Assembly (NCBI GenBank): GCA_051530055.1
Contig: CM121343.1
Coordinates: 5,766,001 to 5,830,000, forward strand
Source: Neoechinorhynchus agilis
Lineage: Eukaryota > Acanthocephala
Length of the DNA stretch: 64,000 nt
Direction of reading: 5' to 3'
The position numbers were made by a program, and so were the translations under genes. Of the stretch, positions 11,400 through 22,341 are shown piece after piece (position 1 is the first letter of the stretch; every line of letters starts with the position of its first letter). Under the pieces are notes generated by a model. It ran no database searches. It was not told the origin of the DNA and was given only the letters and a program-made list of their open reading frames with translations.

Positions 11400-12300
11400 G
11401 CGATTGTTTCGCTGTGCACTTAGGCGAGCTAAACGGATTCATTCGATGTCGCGTAATTTTTTGCTATAAAAAATTGCGCTCCGAAAAACGATCAAAATAA
11501 TCAAGATTCCATCGATCCGGGTCCTCCGGATGATCGTGGAGGGAAGAAGATGGATGTGGATAATGTTCAATATAAGGTTAGTGAAGTAACAGTTGATGTC
11601 GAGAGGTATAACAAGGTTGTGGAAGGTAATAGGGAGGTAATGTTGAAGGATAACGTCATGGAGGAGGTGGTTTTAGAGAGTAATGGGTCGTCGGCTCCCT
11701 CCCACCACGGTGAATGTTCTGATTCAGTATTTAGAGGTGTTTTTTTGGGTTGCCAGAAGGAGAGATGATTTTGTTTTGAAGATTAATAAAGAGGATTTAG
11801 GAGATTTGACGAAGATTTATTTTTCGGAAGGTTTGAAACCTAATAACTTTAGGGGTGACAGAAGGTATTAGATTAAAAAATGTTTTAGGACCAAGTGGGC
11901 GGTGCTAATGATTTTCTTGGAAGTTGAAGGAATGAAACTATTTGAGGAGCTTCTTCGCTGTAAAAATGTTAAGTATAAAAATATATCAAGGAAAGTATCA
12001 GTTTTGGTGTTAAACCCTCCGCCGAATATGTCGAAAGATGAGTTTATATTATTTCAAAACACTTTTGGCCTTGTGCCAATTAAATATTGGGAAAGGAGTC
12101 CTTCTTCTGGGCCTTATGCTTTACTTGTATCGGGCTCGGAGGATGAGGTAGACAAGGTCCAGGGAAGATATTTTGGGTTTATGGTATATTGGATTAATTT
12201 CGTATCCCGCCAATCGGAGCCGATCTGTGATTACGTTTTAACTCAATGCACAAATTGTTGTATTTCCAATGTGCCAGTCAGGCAGCGCTGAGTTATTGGA
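11400..12300 (+). mobile_element. Retroelement ORF1/gag-like remnant, family unresolved
   Basis: Successive frames encode an acidic N-terminal part, then a part with the pattern of an RNA-binding ORF1/gag protein, then a Cys-containing segment reminiscent of a zinc knuckle. It could be ORF1 of a LINE or a gag-like protein. It is old and broken in several places, and no terminal repeats are evident. Confidence 0.4.
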
Positions 12301-12449
12301 AGATGGCGAAGCCGGGTAATTATAATAGTTGGTTTGAACGGAAGGTGGAAAAGGTGAATTGTAGTAATATGGGGGAAAATGGTCTTCAAGGAGAGGATAA
12401 GGTTAGGAGAAATAGTTTTCAGGTCGAAGATAAGGTTAAGGAGAAGTTG

Positions 12450-12870
12450 GAAATACTTAAAGAGAGGGTTGGAACGGCCGTTACATCAACGTATCACGGA
12501 GCACGTTCGTAGCGCGTTAAATCCGGACGCAAAATCGTACATAGCCACACCCTGGGCAAAGCACCACGCCGAGCACCACCGTGATGGAAAAGTGGAGATG
12601 ACCACCCAAGTCAGGTTTGTGGCACGAGACCCCGTAGAGCTCTCGATTGCCGAGGCGTTATTGATATCCCGGGCGGTAGGGAGGGAAAGAGATAATGGGT
12701 CGGTCACCGATGAAGCGAGGAAAGTACCTCGGGAATTGCTCAACAAACGGGACGAGCTATCCGCTTCAATGTCACTGTTATGAGTCTCACTTCTCCACTT
12801 CACCATTGTAGATCCCTGAAGATACCGTTAAACGGCGAAAGCTTGGGAAAACAAAAGACTAATAAATCAG
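12450..12870 (+). mobile_element. Penelope-like element remnant: GIY-YIG end plus hammerhead-like motif
   Basis: The frame ending at 12783 contains RITEHVRSALNP, AKHHAEHHRDGK and LSIAEALLISRA. This is the pattern of the C-terminal half of the GIY-YIG domain in Penelope-like elements. Thirty-two bases after its stop, CTGAAGA (12816-12822) is followed by a short hairpin (ACCGT/ACGGC) and GAAA (12837-12840), then an AATAAA (12861-12866). This places the hammerhead-like module directly 3' of an endonuclease frame. The remnant is incomplete and old. Confidence 0.65.
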
Positions 12871-12889
12871 TGCGCCGATTGTCAGACAA

Positions 12890-13680
12890 AATTAAAGGGG
12901 GAAAAAACTCGAGAAGGATAAAATAATTTGTAATTTATTAAATATGGTTGCTTTGGTCAAGAAGACGGAAGAGAAATTGATGATGGGTAAGAGGTGTGCT
13001 TCAGGTGAAAAAGAGGATGAACCTGGTAATAAGGAGGATGGGTTGTCATCGTCTGGCCCGATTAGAAAGATGGACAGGCATCCCCAAGAAGCTTCTTGGT
13101 CGGATTCAGTTTTTAATGGAATCAAAGGCATATTTTCTAGGTCTTTTTTATTCTAAGTTAGGGGTTCCACCGTTATGTCCGACATAATTTTTAATTGGTA
13201 AGATTGGTATTCTTAGGAAACTGAAGTTCTTTTTTATTTTTCATAAGAAAAAAGAAGTTTTATGTTGCATAGTGGATTCGGTGCTATGTAAACTTGACGA
13301 GTGCTTAAAGGATGCGAATCTAAGGTCCCTTTGACTGATTCCAATGTGGCTCATAAGCAGTTATATGCTAAATTTTTAGAGGATCCGCGCCCCCTGAAAT
13401 GATGAAGGTTGCTTGGGATAAACTTTCCTTCTACTAGAAGAAGAGTTGTCTTCAGGATCTACATTTCTCAAAGTTGCAGTAATTGGGAAAAGGATCAGGT
13501 GGTTGGGATTATGAAGACGATTCTGGCTGGTTCATTCTGCTTTTTTGGGAGACGAAAGTCGCCAGAGTTGCAAATTGATTTTGGGAACATCAATAGGACA
13601 ATCGTTTTTATGGCGTATTTTTATAACAAAGATCTGAAAATGAGAACTGGAAAAGATATTCTATGAATGATGAACATACG
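12890..13680 (+). mobile_element. Second ORF1/gag-like remnant
   Basis: A frame with a Lys/Glu-rich start and the motif SWSDSVFNGIKGIF parallels the CSDSVFRGVFLG motif of the remnant at 11.7 kb. Further short frames follow to about 13665. It looks like a second, more decayed copy of the same element class. Confidence 0.35.
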
Positions 13681-13870
13681 TTCAATGAGATTGTGAGGCG
13701 ACTGAAAAGACGAGGCAGGGAGAAAGTGGATTCTTGGAAAAAGAACGGGCTCTGAATTTTTTACACGTATCCCCCCAATATTATTTGTTCTTTTGGGTTG
13801 CTACATAGAAGCCGAGACAGGGAATATCAATTTAGTTACTTCCTGATCTCGAGATTCAGAGATCAGCAAT

Positions 13871-14296
13871 TCATCGGATCAGGGTCAAATGGATGGTGTG
13901 TGGCAGTGAATATGTGTACGAACCACTAAATAAAAAAAATACGCAAACCCGAACTATGCAATAGTGAATAAAAAAATTAGGTGACTGATGAGACTTCCAT
14001 TTTCGAAATATCTCTTTAATCAACGAAATAAGTTCTGGGATTTCCCAAGGATTTTTCGATATGATTATAGAACAATATCCGGGCGATTGATGCCATTTTT
14101 GGATATAAGAGTTGTTCATTGAGAAGCGAAAGACGTTCATAATTCCGATTGTTCTCAATGGAAGCACTGATCCACAATAAATCCACACTGCATTTTTCTT
14201 TGGTTGAACAGCTTTTTGGTAACTGGTAAATTGTCCAATAGAAATTCTTGAATACCCTTTTACCACTAAAATGGGTCCATGACGTTTTATGGCCAA
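13871..14296 (-). other. Unassigned 141-codon frame overlapping a hammerhead-like motif
   Basis: This minus-strand frame is open for 141 codons and contains a PILVVKGY motif, faintly like a FLYWCH-type zinc finger. On the plus strand CTGATGA (13985-13991) and GAAA followed by TATC (14005-14008) form one more hammerhead-like module. The frame may be fortuitous or part of a transposon; I assign no function. Confidence 0.2.
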
Positions 14297-14409
14297 TATT
14301 TGACGTAAGTGACGAATCGAAGCATCATTCTTCCGGCTACGGGATTGTCAGTTTCGTCCTACTCAAATTCGATTTGAGCGTTTCTCTCCATTTCCGTAGA
14401 GAATCCAAG

Positions 14410-16617
14410 ATGTATTTCGGTCAGAACCCAACTGCGATCGGAGCAGCCGCCGATGGTGGTGATGGTGGTGATGGTTTTAGCGAGCAAGGATGGGATGAGA
14501 CTCAGCCGGTACGTGAGTCCCCCCGCCGTAGCCGTCGTGCCCATAACACCGAGATAATAACGAATTATAAGATATGGAAACAATGTAGTCCTTATTTTTA
14601 CGATTACATGATGACCCAGTGCCTTTTGACGACCAGTTATACATTTCAGTGGCTGCCAACTCCGGCGCAAAGGGTGACGGATGCAGTCAGGGACGTTGCG
14701 GTGAGTGAGAGTTCCATAAATGTTCCGAAACACGACAGTGAGATGACCTACAGCGTTCAAGAAGGTTTACTTGGCACCAGCTACGATTCCGCGTCACCAT
14801 TATCCTCGGCATCAAACGGAGTGCTCAAAGCTAAGTTTATGATTGAAGACGATAGTTATGTTCGGTTACAGGACGTAGCAAGGTACCGAACGTTTAACCA
14901 AGCAAATGCGACCATTCCTGGCTCTGGGGGTGGTATAAACTCATCACTTAGTAAGATGACTGTTCGTTATGTGGCAAAGTGTAAAGATAGCATCTCTCTA
15001 ATTAGATACATGCCCCAGAATCCAAAAATCATATTGGCAAGGACTCAAAAAAAGGAGATTCCGATCTTTGAATTGAGTTCAGACGATGATAACAAGAATG
15101 AATGCGTTGAAACCCCAACTGCGTATCTCATCGGGCATACCTTGGATGGATATGGTGCTTGTTTTCATCCTTCGGTTACCGGCCAGGTAGCCGGATGCTC
15201 AAGAGATAGGTCGGTCATCGTATGGGATATAAATTCATCAATCCGCCGTAAATGGACTGAAGATTTCACCATGCATACGTCCAACAATACGTCATACATT
15301 GAGCCAACGGCTCGATTTTTCAACCACTCAATCGCCGTCTGTGACGTTAAAATCAATCCACTGTGTGCCAGTGTCTTGGGTAGCGTTGGGGCCGATGGAC
15401 GATTAGCAATTCAGGATGTAAGGGATCGAGATTACGCTCACGTTACTGTGGCTCATGCATTCTGTGCAAACGCGCTTGACTTTTCGCCCTTCAACGAATA
15501 CGTGGTAGCCACCGGATCAAACGATTGCACAGTTGGTGTTTGGGATCTTCGAAACCTCTCTAACGCTCTTGTAAGACTCCGTGGTCATGCAGATGACGTT
15601 TTGCAGGTCAAGTGGTCCCCTCATATTCCCTGCATACTGATGTCATCATCTGTGGACCGGACCGTTAATCTGTGGAACCTCGGCTCTAACAGCCCTGACA
15701 ACTCTCCATATCAGCAGCAATTTCAACAACAGCAACGACGACAAAAGAACTTGGGAGGTCAGACTGAAGAACAAAGAGCCATCCTTAAGTTTTCTCGGCA
15801 TCTCATGTTCGTCCACGGAGGTCACACTGCTCGTGTTAATGACACCGATTTCAATCCAAACATGGAATTCCTGGTAGCAAGTACGTGTGCTGCTAATATC
15901 TTACAAATTTGGAGGATCTCAGATCACTTGTTTGGTAAGAGTTTAATCGATACATATGGTGATCAGTTTCCATGCGTAATGGATTTGCCCAAAGCTGCCC
16001 CAATGATTGGTACCCCGGGAATAAGTCACCAAAAATCCACACAAGTTCATCAAAAGCAGCCGGTACAACCATCAACTCCGCCTATTGTTTCCCCAACGCG
16101 ACGGGGGTTCCATTTGGTTCCTATTCAGGCTAGCACTCCGAAAGCCAGTACAAGTACGACAGGACGTTCCCAAATACCGCAATCAGCGCTAAAACGGCGA
16201 CGACAAGGAGAAAATACGGAACGTGTAAAGAAATCCGTTAGTTTTAGACTGGAGGTGCCGCGTGAAGGTACAGAGCAATCTGAAACCCATAAGATTGTCC
16301 GACCTGGTGACGCTTCCCCGATATCCAATGCTCCACCGGGCACCCTAGTTGATGAAGAATACGACGATAGCGTCTTTAGAAGTGAATTCGGTGGGGAAAT
16401 TCGAACCGAAGAACGTAATGATACTAGCGAGGATGTACAAGAGGGCTTTGCCGAAAAAGAGCAGTCGGAGGATACTCCTAGACCCGTATTTACCGCAGAG
16501 GAAGAGCAGCAGATGCTGCTCACTCTGAGTGAGATTGAGACGGATTTAAAGATGGAGCCGACTGACGGAACTGGCAGTGATTCAAAAACTGACACAAAAA
16601 AGGATGATGCTGTATGA
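14410..16617 (+). CDS. RBBP4/RbAp48-like WD40 protein with long C-terminal tail
   Basis: The product is a WD40 protein related to RBBP4/7 (RbAp46/48), histone-binding subunits of CAF-1, NuRD, Sin3 and PRC2. The N-terminal helix motif NYKIWKQCSPYFYDYMM matches the family's EYKIWKKNTPFLYDLVM. Later come RYMPQNPKI, TGSNDCTVGVWDLRNL and FVHGGHTARVNDTDFNP. About 175 residues after the propeller form a Ser/Pro/Thr-rich and then acidic tail absent from normal RBBP4. The N-terminal region also has a Gly/Asp insert. The frame opens further upstream, but an acceptor-like CCATTTCCGTAG at about 14388-14399 points to the ATG at 14410 as start. No introns interrupt it. It converges on the BAZ2-like gene with ~100 bp between stop codons. 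The sequence is strongly diverged, so histone binding is inference. Confidence 0.8.
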   Translation: MYFGQNPTAIGAAADGGDGGDGFSEQGWDETQPVRESPRRSRRAHNTEIITNYKIWKQCSPYFYDYMMTQCLLTTSYTFQWLPTPAQRVTDAVRDVAVSESSINVPKHDSEMTYSVQEGLLGTSYDSASPLSSASNGVLKAKFMIEDDSYVRLQDVARYRTFNQANATIPGSGGGINSSLSKMTVRYVAKCKDSISLIRYMPQNPKIILARTQKKEIPIFELSSDDDNKNECVETPTAYLIGHTLDGYGACFHPSVTGQVAGCSRDRSVIVWDINSSIRRKWTEDFTMHTSNNTSYIEPTARFFNHSIAVCDVKINPLCASVLGSVGADGRLAIQDVRDRDYAHVTVAHAFCANALDFSPFNEYVVATGSNDCTVGVWDLRNLSNALVRLRGHADDVLQVKWSPHIPCILMSSSVDRTVNLWNLGSNSPDNSPYQQQFQQQQRRQKNLGGQTEEQRAILKFSRHLMFVHGGHTARVNDTDFNPNMEFLVASTCAANILQIWRISDHLFGKSLIDTYGDQFPCVMDLPKAAPMIGTPGISHQKSTQVHQKQPVQPSTPPIVSPTRRGFHLVPIQASTPKASTSTTGRSQIPQSALKRRRQGENTERVKKSVSFRLEVPREGTEQSETHKIVRPGDASPISNAPPGTLVDEEYDDSVFRSEFGGEIRTEERNDTSEDVQEGFAEKEQSEDTPRPVFTAEEEQQMLLTLSEIETDLKMEPTDGTGSDSKTDTKKDDAV

Positions 16618-16719
16618 TTGTGACTGAAGAAAAAGGAAGTCAACTGAAAATCAAAGGTGCTCGTATTTATGTTACACATGGGCGATTCGCTTCTTGAGGT
16701 TCGCACGACGCCCGTTTGC

Positions 16720-19700
16720 TCACGATCTCGTTATAGACAATCGCACACTCGTGCCACCGTCGACATATTGATTCTCTCCATGTCCGCAATGAACGATTGG
16801 ATCGGTTAAGTCTACTTGATCTTCGGGAAAGTTCTCTTTTAAAGCCTTCTCAAACACCAAAGCTAGCTGGCGGCTAAGATTGCAAATACTCGAGTTGTAT
16901 TCGTTGTATGCGACGCAGTTAGCGAACATGCGCTCCACATCCGACTTAAATTCACCAATAGAAGCGTACCTAATGGTTTGTTTTTTAAAAGGTTAATCAG
17001 TTGTTCTAGCATATTTGCGAACTCACCCATTTATAACAGCATTTCTCTTGATTTGCCTTAAACTCGTTGGATGTTGAATTATTTTATAGTAATCAGGATA
17101 GGTGTTTGGATCGACAGGATCTCTAAAAGGCAGACTGCTTTCGTTCTTAATCAACCCACGCGCGACTCGTTTAAGTCGATCATTTAGCTCCATTTGCTCT
17201 TCACTGGTTGGACACTTACGCAGTGTTTGCTTCGGTGGTACTGGGGACTCTGTTACTCCACTCCTCGATGATAATCCTCTATTGACGAACGTTGCATCAG
17301 ATGACGATGTAGTTAAATTTATTATGCCATTGTTACTGGCGGATCCCGCACATACCCGGCATAATCTCCGTGGGGATTTAAACACCAAACATTGCTGATG
17401 GTAATGTTTTGAACAGTATTCGCACACTATAAGTTCACCGTTGCGATCACCGCAAGCGAAACAGCAATCGTACTCTCGGTTTTCGATGCGGCAACAATAA
17501 CAATACCAATCGTCGCCTTCCAATGTAGGCCTTTCTTTTTTTGACTTCATGCAATAGGTATGGTACCCGTGGTCACAGTCCTCACAGAATAACATTCGGT
17601 CGGTGTCTTTATCGCAATTGCAAACTTGACAGCGGAATTTTAGTGAACTCTTATCCCATGCGATTATCGAATGCTCTAGTCGATAGACAAGCACGTAGAC
17701 ACATTGGCCCTGAATTTTAAACCAGATTTTTAAATTCAACTATGCTCAGAAATCCGCACAAATTTTACACACGGAAAAAATAAAAGCCGGCAATAAAATA
17801 TCCCCCGGCCTTCTATTTGCGAATGGCCACAATTCACGCTATCTTCGCTGCATCTGTAAAATATGCTTCATCAATTAAGCACCCATCGCAGGATTTATTT
17901 AAAAGTCCGCCAGAATGAAAATGCCCATTGTAAATCTACGATAAATGCTTGATTCGATCTAAACGAGACCAAAAGACATACCGAAGAATTAAAGATATTC
18001 TCAACAGAAACCAAATGAACCGTTATACCGTTCGTAATCGGGTTTCGTTGCTTATCGAGCAAAAAGGAAAGTCGGTAGTTGAAAAGGTTGCTAATGTATA
18101 CGATTTTAGACTTTCGCCCCATTTATATTCTGGAACCACAAAAGCATGGCATAATCTTTTGTAAATCATTAAGTCTACTATTTTGGGTATGACCTTTCGG
18201 ATAGAATTGCTGATTTTTTATTTGTCTTTGTGTTTACTAAAATGATCGACCTTTTGTGCTACCTTCCTGTGGTGTAATTAGCTAATTTGCAAAATTAAGA
18301 GATATTAACAAATAGATAATATGAGATCAAATACTCGAAAAAACCTTAATTCCAAACGAACAAAGCGAGTGGCAGTAAGGAGAAAAACAGTTTGTAGTGG
18401 CTAACCTTCGATCAAAGCTCGCTCTGATATGTTGCGAATTCGCCAGCGCAATATTGGTTTTAAAAATGTAATCAATCCAGAGCACTTAGGGAAGCAAAAC
18501 GTATTTCAACTCTATTAAGAAAATTGGAACTTTAGTGAAGAAAGCTTTCGATGGATTTCAATGACTCAGACCGCCGAAAATTGAGATAGTTCTCACGTTG
18601 GTTCATTTGCGATTAAAGAAAATACCCAAATTAGGGTCAATGTTGTAAAGAATGGATACGGAGACGCATTTTGCAACATCCTCTCTCCACGTAACGATTT
18701 TCGAACGATTTTTTTCATTGAGGTAACGACGCTGTATCGACTCTTCCATTGACAGTAAGCGTTTTAATACAAGTTTCATCGAAGATGGATTTTCGGCATT
18801 ATGTACTATATCCTCGCTTTTCTTCTCACGCCATTTTGATGGACACCATGCTATCTTGGCCAAGTGGATACGGCGTTGAAGTCGTCTTAATTCTTTACAC
18901 ACGACAAGAAGGCAATAATGATCGAAGTTTGAATTCTGATCCCAGAAGGTTAACAACTTGTCATTCCATTTGGACGATTTCACAACCTCACCGAAAGTGC
19001 CACCGCCAAAATCATCGGTGCAACTGGTCTGTGTATCGTGCTTTAGACAAGAATTTAACAATTCTAGTTCGCGGCTTAGTGACAAATACAAGGCACGTTC
19101 GCGCTCGCCCTTGTTGCACAGTGAATCCAACAATTTCTTAAGTGTATCTTTATCTTTAAAAATACACCATCGTACTGGGCAAGCATTGACTCGTGCCAAG
19201 TGGGCTCGATCGTTTTGTAATCTATAATTAACAAGTTCATCCAGTGACGTGGTCGATCGATGATGGCAAGCGTTATTCTCCCAGTTATCTGCGGCACTTA
19301 GAATGCTTAACAATAATGTTGTTCGTCCGCTAAGGCTCATATCCATTACTCCATCGTCATTGAAATTGCCCTGAATTGCACCATTCGATGGATCGTGTAA
19401 TATGGAACCACTTTTATCGATAACAGGATCAATGAACAAATTTGTTTCTTTGCCATTGGAAGTATTTGAAATTATTGGTAGAAATTCCGACGAATTTGCA
19501 CGGGGTTTTGCTTCCACATCACGTAACAATACTTGGTCGTTATTTGGATCCGTTGATTCAATATAAATGGCGTTTTGTCTTGGGACGAACCAATACCGAC
19601 GATAATACCTATCGCTCCCGAAATTCCGCAGTCGAGCCAAATCGAGGCCACCCATCGCAGCTGTACGAAACTGCTCTTGCGGGTGTAATTTTGTATCTTC

Positions 19701-21636
19701 AGCAGTCTCTGCGCCGCTAAGCTCGTCCATTGCGTCATTTGCTCTACCTTCGCCGCCCGATCCAGAACCAAACGGAATATTATGAGATAATCCTAATTTC
19801 GCTCGAACGTCGTCTCTAGATGGACGACGCCGAGCTTCATTGAAAGCATTCATATCATCATCAATCCATGAATATGTTAGTCGGTTTGTAAGAAATTCAT
19901 CACACAGCCACCTGAGTGCTTGCGATTTATATTTCAAATTTAGACAACGGAACGTAGTGTGAAACAGTTTGTCGTGCAAATTTTTGAAACATCTTTGCCC
20001 ACTTCCACATACATAAAAAAGTACGGCGCTCAAACTGTATTCGTCAATGGGTAAGTCATCGACGATATGATGAAAGTGACCGATACATTTCAAGTATTTA
20101 ACTAGATCCATGCACAGATTTTCGATAATGATCGAATCTTTCATCATCATCAAAGCAGCGGTGAGTGAATCGAACGCAAGCATCGATTGAGTTGATCGTG
20201 ATGGTCGATCTGTTTTCCATGTTACAATTCTATCTTTGAACGTTGCTAGAAGTTCGCATGCCATAAAACAGTTACCGAACGCACAGCAAGCGTCAAACCC
20301 TTCTGTGCCGGGTATCGGCTCAAAATCAGGAAGAGGTTTGGCGTCTTTAATAAGTAAATCATTAACACATTCTTTAAAATTGGAGTAAATAAATGCGCCC
20401 TGCCCCTTTGTCATCAGAGTAGATGCGCCAATATCTTCTTCATGCTGCTTTCTTATAAAGACCGGACAAGAACACCTCTCACTGGTAGTAGTAGTGCTTA
20501 ATCTCGGCAACCAGCTAGTGGATACTGGCTCTGAATAATCATAACCAGTATCACCACCATCTGAAGGTCGCTTACAACCATTTTTGTTGGATGATGCAGT
20601 AGATTTGGAGAAAAAAGTCTTCGGAGGTGTAACCCTACGTTGATTGAACAAATTATCGCATGCAATCGATGACATTTTAGGTGCGGCGAGACCTCTTACC
20701 GTTGTACGGTTGATATACCGTTGAACCCGTCGTTCCTTACCATTGCTACTGTAAGAATGCACAACATCAGTGAGTTGCTGTAGCAGATTAGTAGTTCCAA
20801 AATTTCTAATTGTAGCATTTGATTGAGTTTGCGGCTTCCGTTTAATTGTATTACTGTCAGTTCGTTGAAAGTTAGGATTCTCCTTCCTGATCAACTTAAT
20901 CACCTGCTCCTCGGTAAGCTCTTCGGAGCGCGTTCCAGTGTTGTTAGGTGTGAAGGAATGCCTTACAAATGTACCAACCAAGAATTTTGAGCTGAAAGTA
21001 AAATTTTGTCGATTGAGCGCACCACCATTTAGAGCCGTACATGGGTTTTTTAATAAATATCTATCTATTTCTTGAAAACTTTTGAGCTTCTTATTGTCGG
21101 GTGAAAAATATACAACGTCGCCCCTTACGCCAGTTTTGGTGATTAAACGGATATGAGTAATGCGCTTCCAGCCCATTCGGAGGGGAATACGTACCATATT
21201 TTCATCCGGTTCTTCGGGTTTTCTTCGTTTTGTGGCAGAAATTAACGACGAAGATTTGTTGCATGCTGTATGTCGATGTGTATGCATAAAGGTAAGTTTT
21301 CCGAATCCTTCAACAATACCAAAATGAGAATATTGGCTCGTCACTTCCGATTTCACCGCTCGTCTTAAATTCGGCGAAGGCGAGGAGGAAGATGCGAATG
21401 TGGCAGGGGTTAAGGATACCGTAGATCGATGACACCACGAATTTGTCTCAATTGGCGGGATGTATGGCCTGAACGAACTAAGGATGTTTACGTTGAGTCC
21501 ATTTCCCGATTGGTTTGACGTTCGCGTTAAATAGAGAGGAGGAGGCCGGGTATTCGGAATACTTGGTATCTGATTGGTCGCTGGTGGTTGTGGTGGTGGT
21601 GTTGTGACTGAGGCGACGCCGGTAAGCGGTAGTAGC

Positions 21637-21667
<31 letters not shown>

Positions 21668-21788
21668 GGAGGTGATTGCTGGACAGCGGGAGTACCGGCA
21701 GTTGTGCTTGTTGGTTTGATGAGGACGTTTGAGTCCCCAAAATGCGGTTTTGTTCGAGAGCGTCCACTCCATTCGACCCGGCGGACAT
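16720..21788 (-). CDS. BAZ2-like: BAZ2/TIP5-like chromatin remodeller subunit
   Basis: Domain order is that of BAZ2A/B, the large subunit that partners ISWI (NoRC in vertebrates). It runs as follows: poly-Gln N-terminus (~40-51), MBD/TAM-like domain (~195-265), DDT domain (~495-560), WHIM1 (KSQALRWLCDEFL, ~621-633) and WHIM2 (RLRNFGSDRYYRRYWFVP). PHD fingers and a bromodomain (MFANCVAYNEYNS) complete it. The first exon (18.6-21.8 kb) is over 3 kb. It is followed by a ~0.94-kb intron, the PHD exon (17028-17715) and, after a 57-nt intron (16970-17026), the last exon. The join WREDVAKC to GQCVYVLVYRLEHS matches BAZ2 in length and sequence. Unlike vertebrate BAZ2, two PHD-like Cys/His clusters sit in tandem. 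The start at 21788 is the first ATG of the frame; upstream exons are possible. Confidence 0.85.
17915..18164 (+). CDS. Tiny spliced gene nested in a BAZ2-like intron
   Basis: ATG at 17915 starts five codons (MKMPI). A 46-nt GT-AG intron (17930-17975) then leads in frame to 62 codons ending at 18164. The 67-residue product is basic (TYRRIKDILNRNQMNRYT ... VVEKVANVYDFRL). It lies on the strand opposite the host gene, inside its ~940-bp intron. The exact in-frame splice and good ATG argue for a real gene. Size and charge suggest a mitochondrial or ribosomal small protein, but I recognise no family. Confidence 0.45.
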
Positions 21789-21869
21789 TATCTAAAGAAA
21801 TACTTGATATCAGAAAGACAGAGGAGAAAGTAAAGGCAGGAGGAGATGACGGAGAGCACTGAATAAATG

Positions 21870-22341
21870 CTAGAGCAATAGCGCCAGCTTCCAAGTCTGA
21901 TGCTGCGCATGCCTCGTCGTAGCGTTGAGAAGGTGGAGAGAGAAAACCATGTATGTCTCTTGACGAAATTGTGCCTAGTCTGTCATCCACTCTCTCTTAC
22001 TTTTACGGTCATGTACATGTACGAAATCCCTTGACACACCACCTATTTCCATCATCATCATCATCATCACCACCATCATGAACCCATTTGATGGTTGGAA
22101 GCCTTGAACGTGGCTAATTAACGAACAAAAACCACGTACCAACTCATATTGTGAAAGAACGGCTTCAAATCAGTTTTTTACGTTAGTGCGCCAGTCCGGA
22201 AACCAGTACCGAGGTGCTCGTTATATCGATCTTTTTGCTAAAAATCACTAAAAAGCACAGGAAGCGAGTTAAGCTGCTTTTGTATAAGACGCAGACAACA
22301 TCGTGCACATATTATTTCTATTATCATCACGCTTTCAGCAA
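21870..22341. other. Spacer upstream of the BAZ2-like gene and downstream of dystrophin
   Basis: It holds an (ATC)n/(CAC)n microsatellite at about 22049-22078. The minus-strand frame from 21.5 to 21.99 kb is a shadow of the BAZ2-like exon plus its 5' flank. No separate gene is supported. Confidence 0.5.

Noticed and set aside
16125-16706. 193-codon minus-strand frame
   Set aside because: Ser-rich shadow of the acidic tail of the RBBP4-like gene.
21478-21990. 170-codon minus-strand frame with Thr-rich runs
   Set aside because: A different reading of the BAZ2-like poly-Gln repeat region; only the other frame has the domains.
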